From Ectorhizobium quercum (GTDB taxonomy: Bacteria; Pseudomonadota; Alphaproteobacteria; Rhizobiales; Rhizobiaceae), in NCBI RefSeq assembly GCF_026552795.1, contig NZ_JANFPI010000003.1:496001-560000 (forward strand): a stretch of 64,000 bases of DNA, read 5' to 3'. Positions 1-9,029 of this stretch are shown here, in pieces (the stretch's first letter is position 1; every line of letters starts with the position of its first letter). The position numbers were made by a program, and so were the translations under genes. Under the pieces are notes generated by a model. That model worked only from the letters and a program-made list of their open reading frames with translations. It made no database searches and was not told the origin of the DNA.

Positions 1-630
1 GCGGATCACCGGCATGTTCGAGCGCCGCCCGAGCGCCAGAACGATGCCGACAGGCAGCGATACCGCGATGCCGACGAAGGACAGGATGAGCGTCACCATC
101 AATCCGCCCCACAGCGACGTCTGCACGACGCGAAGACCGAACCCGCCATGCAGCAGGAAAAAGGCGACGACGGGGAAGATGACGAAGAGCGCAAGCGCGT
201 TCAGGCCCTTGTGCGGCGCCTTCGGGATCAGGAGCGGAGTGAGCAGGGCGATGAACATGACCGCGACCAGCAGTGGACGCCAGCGTTGGTCGATCGGGTA
301 TCGCCCGAACATGAATTGCTGGAAGCGATCGGAGACGAAGGCCCAGCAGGCGCCGCTCCAGCCGTCCGGCTGGGCTCCGCCCTGAACGATGGTTGCACAG
401 ACGGAACGGTCGGAGCCGGTCCAGCTCGCCTGGATGAAAAGCCAGTTGATGATGCCGGGAACCGTCCAGACCAGCACTGCCAGCGCCAGGATCGTCAGTA
501 GCACGTCCTTGGGCGTTGCCAGAAGATTGGTCTTGATCCAGCCGGAAACGGTATTCTCGCTGACCGGCGCCGGGAGGGGAGGCAGGATTTCCGCCCGGAC
601 GAAAGGTGCATTTCGGGTCGATGCTACCAT
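1..630 (-). CDS. aapM: AapM, general L-amino acid ABC transporter permease (partial)
   Basis: The second inner-membrane permease of the Aap/Bzt broad-specificity amino acid importer. The 210 codons seen are the N-terminal part; the frame is open to the left edge, so the C-terminal permease domain with the EAA loop lies outside. Hydrophobic stretches are visible near residues 43-66, 100-117, 123-144 and 155-185. The ATG at 628-630 lies one base past the aapQ stop (632-634), the tight spacing expected of an aapJQMP operon. Identification rests on position after aapJ and aapQ plus the membrane pattern; the ATPase aapP should follow outside the window. Confidence 0.9.
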   Translation of the reverse strand, partial: MVASTRNAPFVRAEILPPLPAPVSENTVSGWIKTNLLATPKDVLLTILALAVLVWTVPGIINWLFIQASWTGSDRSVCATIVQGGAQPDGWSGACWAFVSDRFQQFMFGRYPIDQRWRPLLVAVMFIALLTPLLIPKAPHKGLNALALFVIFPVVAFFLLHGGFGLRVVQTSLWGGLMVTLILSFVGIAVSLPVGIVLALGRRSNMPVIR

Positions 631-631
631 G

Positions 632-1825
632 TTACCTCTCCACCAGGGCCATCTTGGCGTTGAACCAGTTCATGAACAGCGAGGTCAGGATACTGATGGT
701 CAGATAGACGACCATCCAGATCGACACCACCTCGACGGCCTGGCCGGTCTGGTTGAGTGTCGTGCCCCCGGTCGAAACCAGTTCGGGGAAGCCGATCGCG
801 ACGCCGAGCGACGAGTTCTTCGTCAGGTTGAGATACTGGCTGGTGAGCGGCGGGATGACGATGCGCATCGCCTGCGGCACAACCACCAGCCGCGTCGTCT
901 TGCGCGGGTGCAGCCCGAGCGCCGCGGCAGCCTCGGTCTGGCCCTTGGGAACGCCGCGTATGCCCGCCCGGATGATTTCGGCGATGAAGGACGCGGTATA
1001 GAAGGACAGCGCCAGATAGAGCGCCACGAATTCCGGCGCGACGACGCTGCCCCCGGTCAGGTTGAAGCGCCCCTCGACGGGAACGTCGAAGGTGATCGGC
1101 GCACCCGCGGCCAGGAAGGCGATCAGCGGCAGCCCGACGATCAGCCCGATCGACGTCCACAGGATCGGAAACTGCTGTCCAGTCGCCATCTGCCGCCGGA
1201 CCGCCCATTTGCGGACGGCAATGGCGGCAATGACCGCCACGATCAGCGCAACGGGAACAACCCAAGCGCCTTCGCCCCAGAGCGGCCGGGGAAACACAAG
1301 CCCGCGATTGTTGAGGAACATGCTGAACGGCAGGTGGATGGAGTCGCGCGGCTGCGGCAGCACGGCGAGAACGCCGGAATACCAGAAGAAGATGACCAGC
1401 AGCGGCGGAATGTTGCGGAACACTTCCACATAGACCGTACACAGCTTGGCGATCAGCCAGTTATTCGAAAGCCGGCCCACGCCGATGATGAACCCCAGGA
1501 TCGTCGCTGTCACGATCCCCACGGAGGCCACCAGAAGCGTGTTCAGAAAGCCGACGAGCAGCGCCCGGCCATAGGTGGAGTTGCTGGAATAGTCGATCAG
1601 AGACTGTCCGATATCGAAACCGGAGCGGCTGTTGAGAAAACCGTAGCCCGAAGCCGTGTTGGAGCGGGCGAGGTTTGCCATCGTGTTGTCGACGATCGAC
1701 CAGATCACGAAAACGAGAACGACGATGGTGAGCAATTGAAAGAAGATACCCCGGAACGTGGGGTCGTAGATCAGCGATTTCAGGCTGCGGCCGGAAGACG
1801 GCGCATGTGTGGCGTGATCTGTCAT
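632..1825 (-). CDS. aapQ: AapQ, general L-amino acid ABC transporter permease
   Basis: Inner-membrane permease subunit of the Aap amino acid importer, 397 aa. It has a long N-terminal region with a first membrane segment near residues 30-48 and a periplasmic insert, followed by a C-terminal BPD_transp_1 type domain with a recognisable EAA-like loop ([14 protein letters not shown]). It pairs with AapM to form the channel and receives substrate from the periplasmic protein AapJ encoded 99 bp upstream. The stop is directly followed by the aapM start, so the two are probably translationally coupled. Confidence 0.93.
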   Translation of the reverse strand: MTDHATHAPSSGRSLKSLIYDPTFRGIFFQLLTIVVLVFVIWSIVDNTMANLARSNTASGYGFLNSRSGFDIGQSLIDYSSNSTYGRALLVGFLNTLLVASVGIVTATILGFIIGVGRLSNNWLIAKLCTVYVEVFRNIPPLLVIFFWYSGVLAVLPQPRDSIHLPFSMFLNNRGLVFPRPLWGEGAWVVPVALIVAVIAAIAVRKWAVRRQMATGQQFPILWTSIGLIVGLPLIAFLAAGAPITFDVPVEGRFNLTGGSVVAPEFVALYLALSFYTASFIAEIIRAGIRGVPKGQTEAAAALGLHPRKTTRLVVVPQAMRIVIPPLTSQYLNLTKNSSLGVAIGFPELVSTGGTTLNQTGQAVEVVSIWMVVYLTISILTSLFMNWFNAKMALVER

Positions 1826-1924
1826 GCCTGGTCCTGTTTTCCCCGAATGGCCTGACGGCCTTTGTTTTTTTGTGGCGGACGAGGCGGCCGACGCCGCCCC
1901 GTCCGGTCGTTCAGTTTTCGACGA

Positions 1925-2962
1925 TCAGCGGATCGGCGGAGCGTATTGCAGGCCGCCTTCCGTCCACAGTGCGTTGAGGCCGCGCTCGATCTTCAGCGGG
2001 CTGCCAGCGCCGACATTGCGGTCGAAGGCTTCGCCGTAATTGCCGACCTGCTTGACGATGTTGTAGGCCCAGTCGTTGGTGAGGCCGAGGTCGGTGCCGA
2101 TCTTCGAATCGGCTTCGGCGCCGAGGAAGCGCTTGACGTCCGGATTGGTCGTCGTTTCCTTGATCTCATCGACATTCGCCGAGGTGATGCCGAATTCCTC
2201 GGCCTGGACCATCGCGTAATGGGCCCAGTTGACGATATCGAACCACTGCGAGTCGCCCTGGCGGACGGCCGGGCCGAGCGGCTCCTTGGAGATGATTTCC
2301 GGCAGAACGATATGGTCGTCCGGGTTGGAGAGCGTCAGACGGATGGAATAGAGACCCGACTGGTCGGTCGTGTAGACGTCGCAACGGCCGGCCTGATAGG
2401 CGGCATTGACCTCTTCCAGCTTTTCGAAGACCACCGGATTGTACTGGAGGTCGTTGGCGGCGAAATAGTCGGCGAGGTTCAGCTCGGTCGTGGTGCCGGA
2501 CTGGACGCAGACGGCGGCGCCGGAAAGTTCCAGCGCCGAGGAGACGTCGAGGCTCTTCGGCACCATGAAGCCCTGGCCGTCATAATAGTTGACGGCGCGG
2601 AAATCGAGGCCCAGCGCGGTGTCGCGGCTGATCGTCCAGGTCGTGTTGCGCGAAAGCAGATCGACCTCGCCGGACTGCAACGCGGTGAAGCGGCTCTGCG
2701 CGGTGGTGGGCGTGTAGCGCACCTTGGTCGCGTCGCCGAAGACGGCGGCCGCAACGGCCCGGCAGACGTCCACGTCGAGGCCGGCCCAGTTGCCCGACGA
2801 ATCCGGCGAGGCGAAGCCCGCCAGACCCGTGTTCACGCCGCACTGAACGAAGCCCTTGGCCTTGACGGTATCGAGCGTCGCAGCGGAAGCGGCCGACGCC
2901 ATCGCGCCAAGTGCTGCTGCGCCAATCGCTGCGGACAGAAGCGTCTTTTTCATTTTTCCCAA
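1925..2962 (-). CDS. aapJ: AapJ, periplasmic general L-amino acid-binding protein
   Basis: Solute-binding protein of the Aap ABC transporter, 345 aa, family 3 of bacterial extracellular solute-binding proteins. A clear Sec signal peptide (basic start, Ala-rich core, cleavage after about residue 27 at ASA) precedes the mature protein. Mature features include the amino-acid-binding motif GLDVDVCRAVAAAVFG and a two-lobed length typical of AapJ/BztA. It is first in the operon and preceded by a plausible promoter. A second ATG three codons in (2953) is an alternative start that gives the same signal peptide. Confidence 0.95.
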   Translation of the reverse strand: MGKMKKTLLSAAIGAAALGAMASAASAATLDTVKAKGFVQCGVNTGLAGFASPDSSGNWAGLDVDVCRAVAAAVFGDATKVRYTPTTAQSRFTALQSGEVDLLSRNTTWTISRDTALGLDFRAVNYYDGQGFMVPKSLDVSSALELSGAAVCVQSGTTTELNLADYFAANDLQYNPVVFEKLEEVNAAYQAGRCDVYTTDQSGLYSIRLTLSNPDDHIVLPEIISKEPLGPAVRQGDSQWFDIVNWAHYAMVQAEEFGITSANVDEIKETTTNPDVKRFLGAEADSKIGTDLGLTNDWAYNIVKQVGNYGEAFDRNVGAGSPLKIERGLNALWTEGGLQYAPPIR

Positions 2963-3053
2963 CCTTTATCCGTTGTTTTTATTAAGTGCGGCCGCTCCCC
3001 TGCATTCAAAGCAACTGCGGCCGGCCCGCAGCCCTCCCGGCGCGAACGTCGCT

Positions 3054-3082
3054 ATCACAGTCGCAATTTACCGGATGGTCAA
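3054..3082 (-). promoter_or_regulatory. candidate sigma-70 promoter of aapJQM
   Basis: On the minus strand TTGACC, a 17-base spacer and TGTGAT lie about 90 bp upstream of aapJ. The -35 is a good match and the -10 is weak. The 329-bp gap 2963-3291 between the divergent aapJ and metC genes contains no open frame with coding character. A TTGACG at 3191 and a TTGACC at 3222 face metC but lack convincing -10 boxes. Inference from consensus only. Confidence 0.45.
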
Positions 3083-3291
3083 GGGTAGCCCATTCAAAAT
3101 ACCGGGACGAGAATGAAAAAGGGAAAGCATCGGTGAAAAATTGGGCAGAAATCTGGAAATGATGCAGACGCTGACTAAAATCGTATCGCGTTTGACGTGT
3201 ACTATCCGGTACGTCGATCGGGCTTGACCGGGGCGCGGCTCCGTCCCACAAAGAAGCCGAACGGTCATGATCTCAAAGGTTTGGTACTCAG

Positions 3292-4482
3292 ATGACAAAA
3301 AAGACGGACTTGCTCGACGAGGCGGGCGTCGATACGCGCCTTGCCCATCTCGGCAGCGATCCTTTCGCCTTTCACGGTTTCGTCAATCCTCCTATCTATC
3401 GCGGCTCAACGGTGCTTTTCCCGGACGCCGAAGTCCTGGAAAGCGAAGACCAGCAGTATACCTATGGTACGCACGGAACGCCGACGACCGATGCGCTCTG
3501 CACGGCGATCAACGCGCTGGAAGGCTCGGCGGGAACGGTTCTCGTGCCCTCCGGCCTGGCGGCGGTCACGGTGGCGTTTCTGGCCTATCTTTCGGCCGGC
3601 GACCACGCTCTGGTCGTCGATTCCGTTTACGGTCCGAGCCGGCGCTTCTGCAACAGGACGCTCAAGCGCTTCGGCATCGAGGTGGACTATTACGATCCGC
3701 AGATCGGCGCCGGAATCGAGGCGCTTTTCAAGCCCAACACGAAGCTCGTCCATCTGGAATCACCCGGCTCCAACACCTTCGAAATCCAGGACGTGCCGGC
3801 CATCTCGGAAGTGGCCCACCGGCACGGCGCCGTGGTGACGATGGACAATACCTGGGCGACGCCGCTCTATTTCCGGCCGCTCGACCACGGCGTCGACGTG
3901 TCGATCCATGCCGTCACCAAATATCCGGCCGGCCATTCCGATATCCTGATGGGGGCGATCTCGGCCAATGAGGCGAACTGGAAGGCTCTGGAGCGGATCA
4001 ATCTCTATCTGGGTCTCAGCGCGTCTCCCGAGGATTCCTATCTGGTGCTGCGCGGCCTGCGCACGATGGGCATCCGTCTGGAGCATCATCGCAAAAGCGC
4101 CCTGACGCTTGCCGAATGGCTGGAGGGGCACGAGCAGGTCGCGCGCGTGCTGCATCCGGCCCTGCCGAGCTTTCCCGGCCACGATCTGTGGAAGCGCGAC
4201 TTCAAGGGGTCGAGCGGCATCTTCTCCTTCGTGCTGAAGGCGAACGGCAAGGACAGGTTTCTTGCCACGGCGTCGGCCTTTCTCGACGCATTGCGGATCT
4301 TCGGCCTCGGTTATTCCTGGGGCGGCTATGAAAGCCTTGCGCTGAGGGTCAACCTGACCGACCGGACGATCACGAAGGTGCCGGAAGAAGGTCCGGTCAT
4401 CCGGTTGCAGGTCGGCCTTGAGAATGTCGAGGACCTGCAGGCGGACATCGAGCGCGGTTTTGCCGCGGCCAAGGCCGTCTGA
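3292..4482 (+). CDS. metC: Cystathionine beta-lyase
   Basis: PLP-dependent enzyme of the Cys/Met metabolism family, 396 aa, which cleaves cystathionine to homocysteine, ammonia and pyruvate in methionine synthesis. The PLP lysine is Lys210 in the motif HAVTKYPAGHSD. The YGTHGTPTTDAL segment near residues 58-69 and the VPSGLAAV segment that contacts the cofactor are present. The length fits the family. The gene stands alone, divergent from the aap operon and convergent with the monooxygenase. Family members differ in beta- versus gamma-specificity, so the precise reaction is inferred from closest resemblance to rhizobial MetC. Confidence 0.9.
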   Translation: MTKKTDLLDEAGVDTRLAHLGSDPFAFHGFVNPPIYRGSTVLFPDAEVLESEDQQYTYGTHGTPTTDALCTAINALEGSAGTVLVPSGLAAVTVAFLAYLSAGDHALVVDSVYGPSRRFCNRTLKRFGIEVDYYDPQIGAGIEALFKPNTKLVHLESPGSNTFEIQDVPAISEVAHRHGAVVTMDNTWATPLYFRPLDHGVDVSIHAVTKYPAGHSDILMGAISANEANWKALERINLYLGLSASPEDSYLVLRGLRTMGIRLEHHRKSALTLAEWLEGHEQVARVLHPALPSFPGHDLWKRDFKGSSGIFSFVLKANGKDRFLATASAFLDALRIFGLGYSWGGYESLALRVNLTDRTITKVPEEGPVIRLQVGLENVEDLQADIERGFAAAKAV

Positions 4483-4541
4483 CGCGGGCAGGGGACAGGC
4501 CCGCATGAGAGGCGGGGCCGCCCTGCTGCGTCCCGAAACCG

Positions 4542-5699
4542 TCAGGCGGCCCTGTATCCGTAGAGCCAGTCGAAACTGTCGCTGAGGGACTGCGGCGATC
4601 GCATCGACAGAACCACGTCCCGCGCGATCCTGACCGGTCCGCTTGCGTGATAGGCGAAGCGGTTGAAGGCGGCCTGCTTGCGCGCGCGGTCGATGCGCGG
4701 TTTTCTTTTGGCCTCGAAGGCTTCCAGCGCCGCGGGCAACGGCATGGCGCCGCCGGCGAACCGGGCCAGTTCGAACGCGTCCTCGATAGCCATTGCAGCA
4801 CCCTGGGCGGCGAAGGGCATCATGGCATGCGCGGCATCGCCGATCAAAACCGTGTCGACCCCGTTGTGCCAATGGCCGTCGCTGGCCTGGTAAAGCGGCC
4901 AGAAGCGCGGTTCGTTCGCGGCTTCCAGCATTTTCCGGATGTCCGCGTGCCATCCCGAGAAGCGGCGAAGCAGGAGATCGAGCCGCACGTCACCGGCGGA
5001 GGCGTCCCATGTCTCTCCCGGTGAATTGCCCGCCGTGATCGCGACGACGTTGAAGCCGCCGATTTCCGTCAGCGGATAGGCGACGATATGCGCGTCCGGC
5101 CCCAGGAAGGCAGAGACGGCCGACAGGTCGAGGAAGGACGGCGCGTCCGCGCCGGGTATGGTGAAGCGCCAGGCGATGTTACCGGAAAATGCCGGGATCG
5201 GGCAGGAGGGGACGACAGCGCGCATGCGCGACCATACGCCGTCCGCGCCGACGACCAGTTGCGGTCTGCCGTCGCCGGCAGCCGGGGCACTGGCGACGGG
5301 ATCGATCATGGTGTCCAGATGCAGCCGGCACGCCGGTTCGCGAAGGACCGCGGCCAGAAGGGCCTTCTGCAACGTCGCGCGGTGAAGCACGCCATAGGGC
5401 GCCCCCCACCGGTTGCGGGCATAGGGCCCGACCGGCACGCTTGCCAGCCGCTTCAATCGGATGCCGGACAGGAGGTCGATGCGCTCGGGCTCGTTCCACA
5501 CGGATTCCAGATCGGCCAGAACGCCGAGGGTCGATAGGATGTGCGACGCGTTCGGCGCGATCTGGAGGCCGGCGCCGACCTCCGTGAGGTGCGGCGCCTT
5601 TTCGTAGATGTCGCTTGGGATTCCGGCCTTGGCGAAGGAAAGGGCGGCGCTCAGTCCGGCGATGCCGGCACCTGCAATGATGGCGTGTTCCACGGCCAT
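4542..5699 (-). CDS. FAD-dependent monooxygenase (UbiH/salicylate hydroxylase type)
   Basis: A 385-aa class A flavoprotein monooxygenase. The Rossmann GAGIAGL motif is at residues 10-16, the DG motif (GADGVWSRMR) at 151-160, and the second FAD motif (GDAAHAMMPFAAQGAAMAIED) starts at residue 287. Such enzymes hydroxylate aromatic rings with NAD(P)H and oxygen. Residues that would fix the substrate are not recognisable; the nearest named relatives are salicylate and 6-hydroxynicotinate hydroxylases. It lies 66 bp downstream of the small zinc protein gene on the same strand, so the two may be co-transcribed. Confidence 0.85.
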   Translation of the reverse strand: MAVEHAIIAGAGIAGLSAALSFAKAGIPSDIYEKAPHLTEVGAGLQIAPNASHILSTLGVLADLESVWNEPERIDLLSGIRLKRLASVPVGPYARNRWGAPYGVLHRATLQKALLAAVLREPACRLHLDTMIDPVASAPAAGDGRPQLVVGADGVWSRMRAVVPSCPIPAFSGNIAWRFTIPGADAPSFLDLSAVSAFLGPDAHIVAYPLTEIGGFNVVAITAGNSPGETWDASAGDVRLDLLLRRFSGWHADIRKMLEAANEPRFWPLYQASDGHWHNGVDTVLIGDAAHAMMPFAAQGAAMAIEDAFELARFAGGAMPLPAALEAFEAKRKPRIDRARKQAAFNRFAYHASGPVRIARDVVLSMRSPQSLSDSFDWLYGYRAA

Positions 5700-5765
5700 G
5701 AATTCTGCCTGTTCTGCGACGCGGCCCGCCCTGGATGCCCCGTCGCTGTCATCGCACGATCCCGG

Positions 5766-6011
5766 TCAGGCGGCGTCGAATTGGAAGATGCAGCCCGGCG
5801 GAACGGTTTCTTCCGCCTTCAGGGCCGGATTGTAGCGATAGAGCGTCGAACAGTAGGAGCAGACCTTCTCGTTCTCGTCGCCCATGTCGATGAAGATGTG
5901 CGGATGATCGTAGGGAACGGAAGCGCCCGTACACATGAATTCCTTCACGCCGATCTCGATCACGCGATATCCGCCGTCGTTCTGGAAATGGGGAATGTTG
6001 TGGCCTGCCAT
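5766..6011 (-). CDS. Zinc-finger domain protein (zf-CHCC family)
   Basis: An 81-aa protein with one Cys, one His and a C-x2-C pair (Cys27, a His near 37-39, Cys51 and Cys54), the pattern of the zf-CHCC family that also includes the NDUFS6 accessory subunit of complex I. It is widespread in alphaproteobacteria, with no firmly established bacterial role. The ATG at 6009-6011 gives the usual family length; longer in-frame starts upstream only add a basic, low-complexity N-terminus that overlaps the divergent hydrolase. It sits upstream of the flavin monooxygenase gene. Confidence 0.85.
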   Translation of the reverse strand: MAGHNIPHFQNDGGYRVIEIGVKEFMCTGASVPYDHPHIFIDMGDENEKVCSYCSTLYRYNPALKAEETVPPGCIFQFDAA

Positions 6012-6171
6012 TCTGGTCTCCGCGAGGTCATGTTTCGTGGGGTTCTGTTTAACCTCCTTCTTTGCAAATGTGTAGGGCCGTGTCGGGTGGAATTTGCGCG
6101 TGGCGCGCAGCTTCCCGCTTGGCCCGGAACCATGAAAACGTTTATGGTCCTTCGCAAAAAGGACTGCATTG

Positions 6172-6954
6172 ATGAATCTCAATCCCCCCGCCTTCAATAC
6201 ATTTCAGAACGACGGACTGAATATTGCCTATTTCGATGAGGGCGATCCTGCCGGCGCACCCGTGCTGCTCATCCACGGTTTCGCGTCCTCCGCCATCGTG
6301 AACTGGGTCCACACCGGCTGGCTCAAGACGTTGGGAGAGGCCGGATACCGGGTCATCGCCCTCGACAATCGCGGCCACGGCGCGAGCGACAAGCCGCACG
6401 ATCCGGAATTCTATCACCCCGAGACGATGGCGGGCGATGCCGTTGCGCTTCTCGACCATCTCGGTCTGCCGGCGGCCCATGTCATGGGCTATTCGATGGG
6501 CGCGCGCATCGCGGCGTTTCTCGCCATCGCCGATGGCGAGCGGGTGCGCTCGCTGGTGTTCGGCGGCCTGGGAATCGGCATGTGCGACGGTGTGGGCGAC
6601 TGGGACCCGATTGCCGAGGCGCTGCTGGCGCCGTCGCTGGCCGACGTCACCCACGCCCGCGGCCGCATGTTCCGCGCCTTTGCCGAGCAGACGAAGAGTG
6701 ACCGCTTTGCGCTTGCCGCCTGCATCGCCACCTCGCGCGACCTGGTGAGGCGCGAGGACATCGCCCGGGTGGAGGCGCCGACGCTGGTCGCCGTCGGGAC
6801 GAAGGACGACATCGCCGGCTCGGCGGAGGAACTGGCGGTGCTGATGCCGAACGCGACGGCGCTCGATATTCCGAACCGCGATCACATGCTCGCGACCGGA
6901 GACCGCGTTTTCAAGGCCGGCGCCCTGGAGTTCTACGCCGGCCTTGCGGATTGA
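6172..6954 (+). CDS. Alpha/beta hydrolase
   Basis: A 260-aa alpha/beta-hydrolase-fold protein. The oxyanion motif HGFAS is near residues 35-39, the nucleophile elbow GYSMGA has Ser108, a candidate acid is Asp in GTKDD near residue 212, and His in NRDHML near 240 completes the triad. The substrate cannot be told from sequence. The ATG at 6172 is eight bases after an AAGGA-like ribosome site; a TTG one codon earlier is too close to it. The gene is divergent from the zinc-finger gene and convergent with the crotonase, with a gap of only six bases. Confidence 0.87.
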   Translation: MNLNPPAFNTFQNDGLNIAYFDEGDPAGAPVLLIHGFASSAIVNWVHTGWLKTLGEAGYRVIALDNRGHGASDKPHDPEFYHPETMAGDAVALLDHLGLPAAHVMGYSMGARIAAFLAIADGERVRSLVFGGLGIGMCDGVGDWDPIAEALLAPSLADVTHARGRMFRAFAEQTKSDRFALAACIATSRDLVRREDIARVEAPTLVAVGTKDDIAGSAEELAVLMPNATALDIPNRDHMLATGDRVFKAGALEFYAGLAD

Positions 6955-6960
6955 CCGGCG

Positions 6961-7767
6961 TCATTCGCCCCTGAAGACGGGCTTGCGCCGCTCGGCGAAG
7001 GCGGCGCGGCCTTCGGCATAATCGGCGCTTTCGAAGGTGGACGTGCCCAGCACCTCGGCCTCGCTCATCAGCACGTTGTCGCTTTCGGTCACGGCGCGGA
7101 TCGCCAGCTTGGAGGCGGCGATGGAGAGCGGCGCGTTGCCGGCGATCGACCCGGCCAGGGCGAAGACGGCCTTTTCCAGTTCCGCCACATCGGAGAAGGT
7201 CTCCAGCAGGAAGCCGCTCGTTTCGATCTCGCGGGCGGTGATGGGAAGGCCGGTGTAGAGAAGCTTGCGGGTCGTCTGGTTGCCGAGGGCCAGCACGATA
7301 TCCTGAACCGCATCCGCGGGATAGGCGAGGCCGAGGCGCGCGGCGGGAATGGCGAAACGGGCGCTTTCGTCCGCCAGCCGCAAATCACAGGCGGCGGCGA
7401 CGCCGAAACCGCCGCCGTAGCAGATGCCGCGAATGGCGGCGATGGTCGGCACGCGGACGGAGCGGATCGCCCGGAACGCGATGCTGTTGTCCAGTTCGTA
7501 GGCCCGTGCGGTTTCGGCATCCTTGCGCACCGTCGCGAATTCGGAAATATCCGCGCCTGCCGAGAAGTCCTGCCCGCCGGCGCCGGCGACGATGATGACC
7601 CGCGCGCCGGCGTCGACGCTGAGGAAGTGGAGCGCCCGGGGGATATCGCGCCACATGGCGGCGGTGATGGCGTTCTTGCGCTGTTCGTTGTGGAACGTCA
7701 GCGTGCCGATGCCCGCATCGGTGGCGGCAACCAGTTTTCCATCCGCGAATTCGTGCGTGCGGGTCAT
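6961..7767 (-). CDS. Enoyl-CoA hydratase/isomerase family protein
   Basis: A 268-aa crotonase-fold protein. The oxyanion-hole regions SAGAD (residues 69-73) and YGGGF (117-121) are present, as is the CDLRLA motif. The two glutamates that act in true enoyl-CoA hydratases are replaced by Gly122 and Ala142, so simple hydration is unlikely. It may act on another acyl-CoA as an isomerase, decarboxylase or hydrolase. The C-terminal EGRAAFAERRKPVFRG is typical of the superfamily. The gene is monocistronic and divergent from cysE. Confidence 0.85.
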   Translation of the reverse strand: MTRTHEFADGKLVAATDAGIGTLTFHNEQRKNAITAAMWRDIPRALHFLSVDAGARVIIVAGAGGQDFSAGADISEFATVRKDAETARAYELDNSIAFRAIRSVRVPTIAAIRGICYGGGFGVAAACDLRLADESARFAIPAARLGLAYPADAVQDIVLALGNQTTRKLLYTGLPITAREIETSGFLLETFSDVAELEKAVFALAGSIAGNAPLSIAASKLAIRAVTESDNVLMSEAEVLGTSTFESADYAEGRAAFAERRKPVFRGE

Positions 7768-7783
7768 CTATTCCAGCCTCTAT

Positions 7784-7813
7784 TTGTGTTTCGTTGCAAT
7801 TTTCCTATATAAT
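7784..7813 (+). promoter_or_regulatory. candidate sigma-70 promoter of cysE
   Basis: A perfect -10 box TATAAT (7808-7813) is preceded, with an 18-base spacer, by TTGTGT (7784-7789). It lies about 30 bp upstream of the cysE start, leaving a short leader carrying a GAGGAG-type ribosome site. Confidence 0.6.
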
Positions 7814-7843
7814 GCCGTCTCCAGGCAAAAGAGGAGACCGTCT

Positions 7844-8665
7844 ATGGTCGCAAAAACGGAACTGCGCATCGACGATCAGATCAAGACCATCGACCCGATC
7901 TGGGACAGTCTGCGTCAGGAAGCGCACGCCGCCAGCGAGAACGATCCGCTTCTTGCTGCCTTTCTCTATTCGACGGTCCTGAACCACCGTTCGCTGGAGG
8001 AATGCGCGATTTTCCGGATTTGCGAACGTCTCCATCACCGCGACGTTCCCGCTGCCCTGCTGCGACAGGCGTTTCAGGCCATGCTCGAGGACTGGCCGGA
8101 ATGGGGCAATGTCCTTCGCGTCGATATCCAGGCCGTCTATGATCGCGACCCGGCCTGCACGCGGTTTGTCGAGCCGATCCTCTACTTCAAGGGCTTCCAT
8201 GCCATCCAGACGCACCGGCTGGCCCATTGGCTCTGGAACAACGGCCGCCGCGATTTCGCGCTCTACCTGCAAAGCCGCTCGTCGGGCGTGTTCCAGACGG
8301 ACATCAACCCCGCTGCCCGCATCGGCAAGGGCATATTCCTCGACCATGCGACCGGCCTCGTCGTGGGCGAAACGGCCGTGATCGGCGATAACGTCTCCAT
8401 CCTGCACGGCGTCACGCTCGGCGGCACCGGCAAGGACGACGCCGACCGTCACCCGAAGATCGGCAATGGCGTCCTGATCGGCGCCGGAGCGAAGATCCTG
8501 GGCAACATCACGGTCGGCGCCAATTCGCGCATCGCCGCCGGCTCGGTGGTGCTGAAGCCGGTCCCCCCCTGCATGACGGTCGCCGGCGTCCCGGGCCGCG
8601 TGGTGGGCGAGGCGGGCTGCGCCGAACCGGCGCGCGTCATGGATCAAGTGGTCGTGGCCGAGTGA
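7844..8665 (+). CDS. cysE: Serine O-acetyltransferase
   Basis: CysE transfers acetyl from acetyl-CoA to L-serine, giving O-acetylserine, the carbon skeleton for cysteine. The 273-aa protein has an N-terminal helical domain (about 1-150) and a C-terminal left-handed beta-helix of hexapeptide repeats. Asp167-His168 in FLDHATG and His188 in ILHGVTLGG match the catalytic and substrate positions. The start is the ATG after AGGAGACC; a longer open frame upstream overlaps the divergent crotonase gene and is not coding. With metC nearby it covers part of sulphur amino acid metabolism, but the two are not in one operon. Confidence 0.95.
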   Translation: MVAKTELRIDDQIKTIDPIWDSLRQEAHAASENDPLLAAFLYSTVLNHRSLEECAIFRICERLHHRDVPAALLRQAFQAMLEDWPEWGNVLRVDIQAVYDRDPACTRFVEPILYFKGFHAIQTHRLAHWLWNNGRRDFALYLQSRSSGVFQTDINPAARIGKGIFLDHATGLVVGETAVIGDNVSILHGVTLGGTGKDDADRHPKIGNGVLIGAGAKILGNITVGANSRIAAGSVVLKPVPPCMTVAGVPGRVVGEAGCAEPARVMDQVVVAE

Positions 8666-8712
8666 TCGGCTCGTGCTGGGCTCAATGTATTGATCAACTT
8701 TCTCCTTCGTCA

Positions 8713-8842
8713 CCCTCGGGCTCGACCCGAGGGGCTGCGCGGCAAGCGGCGCGCCGGACGGCCGGGTCAGGTCCGACCGGGACGGAAGAGAGCGATACGC
8801 CCTTCGCCAGCAGTCTGAGCCCGGTACGTACCGGGCTTTTTT
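8713..8842 (+). ncRNA. putative structured RNA, copy A
   Basis: The 364-bp gap after cysE holds a structured element. It starts with a hairpin CCCTCGGG/CCCGAGGG (8713-8720 with 8726-8733) resembling palindromic repeats common in rhizobial intergenic DNA. It then has GGGTCAGGTCCGAC (8764-8777), GAAGAGAGC (8785-8793), a segment CTTCGCCAGCAGTCTGA (8802-8818), and a perfect terminator hairpin. The same blocks in the same order occur downstream of gyrA at 44682-44820. GAAG at 8785 can pair with CTTC at 8802-8805 around a GCG-ATA-CGC hairpin. No coding frame is seen. Strand is inferred from the terminator. It may be a small RNA or a transcribed repeat. Confidence 0.5.
8819..8842 (+). terminator. 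intrinsic terminator of element A
   Basis: Perfect 9-bp inverted repeat GCCCGGTAC/GTACCGGGC followed by TTTTTT. It ends element A and any readthrough from cysE. Confidence 0.8.
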
Positions 8843-9029
8843 GTCGAAGGTGGGTGCCTTGCCTTTACACCGCCGCTTTCGGCATGCCACAAGCAGCCGG
8901 CCCGAGCGGTGATTTGCGCCGTTCGCCAGACATTTTCTTCGACCCGCGCGCGCGGTCCTTCCGGTGTCCGCCTTTTTTCGGCCGGTCGCTTTCCGCCGCG
9001 TTCAATGCATGTTCCTCATGGAGGCCAAG

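Noticed and set aside
8666..9029. coding frame running from 8662 to 9033
   Set aside because: It crosses the terminator hairpin and the palindrome of element A, has no ribosome site and no coding character.
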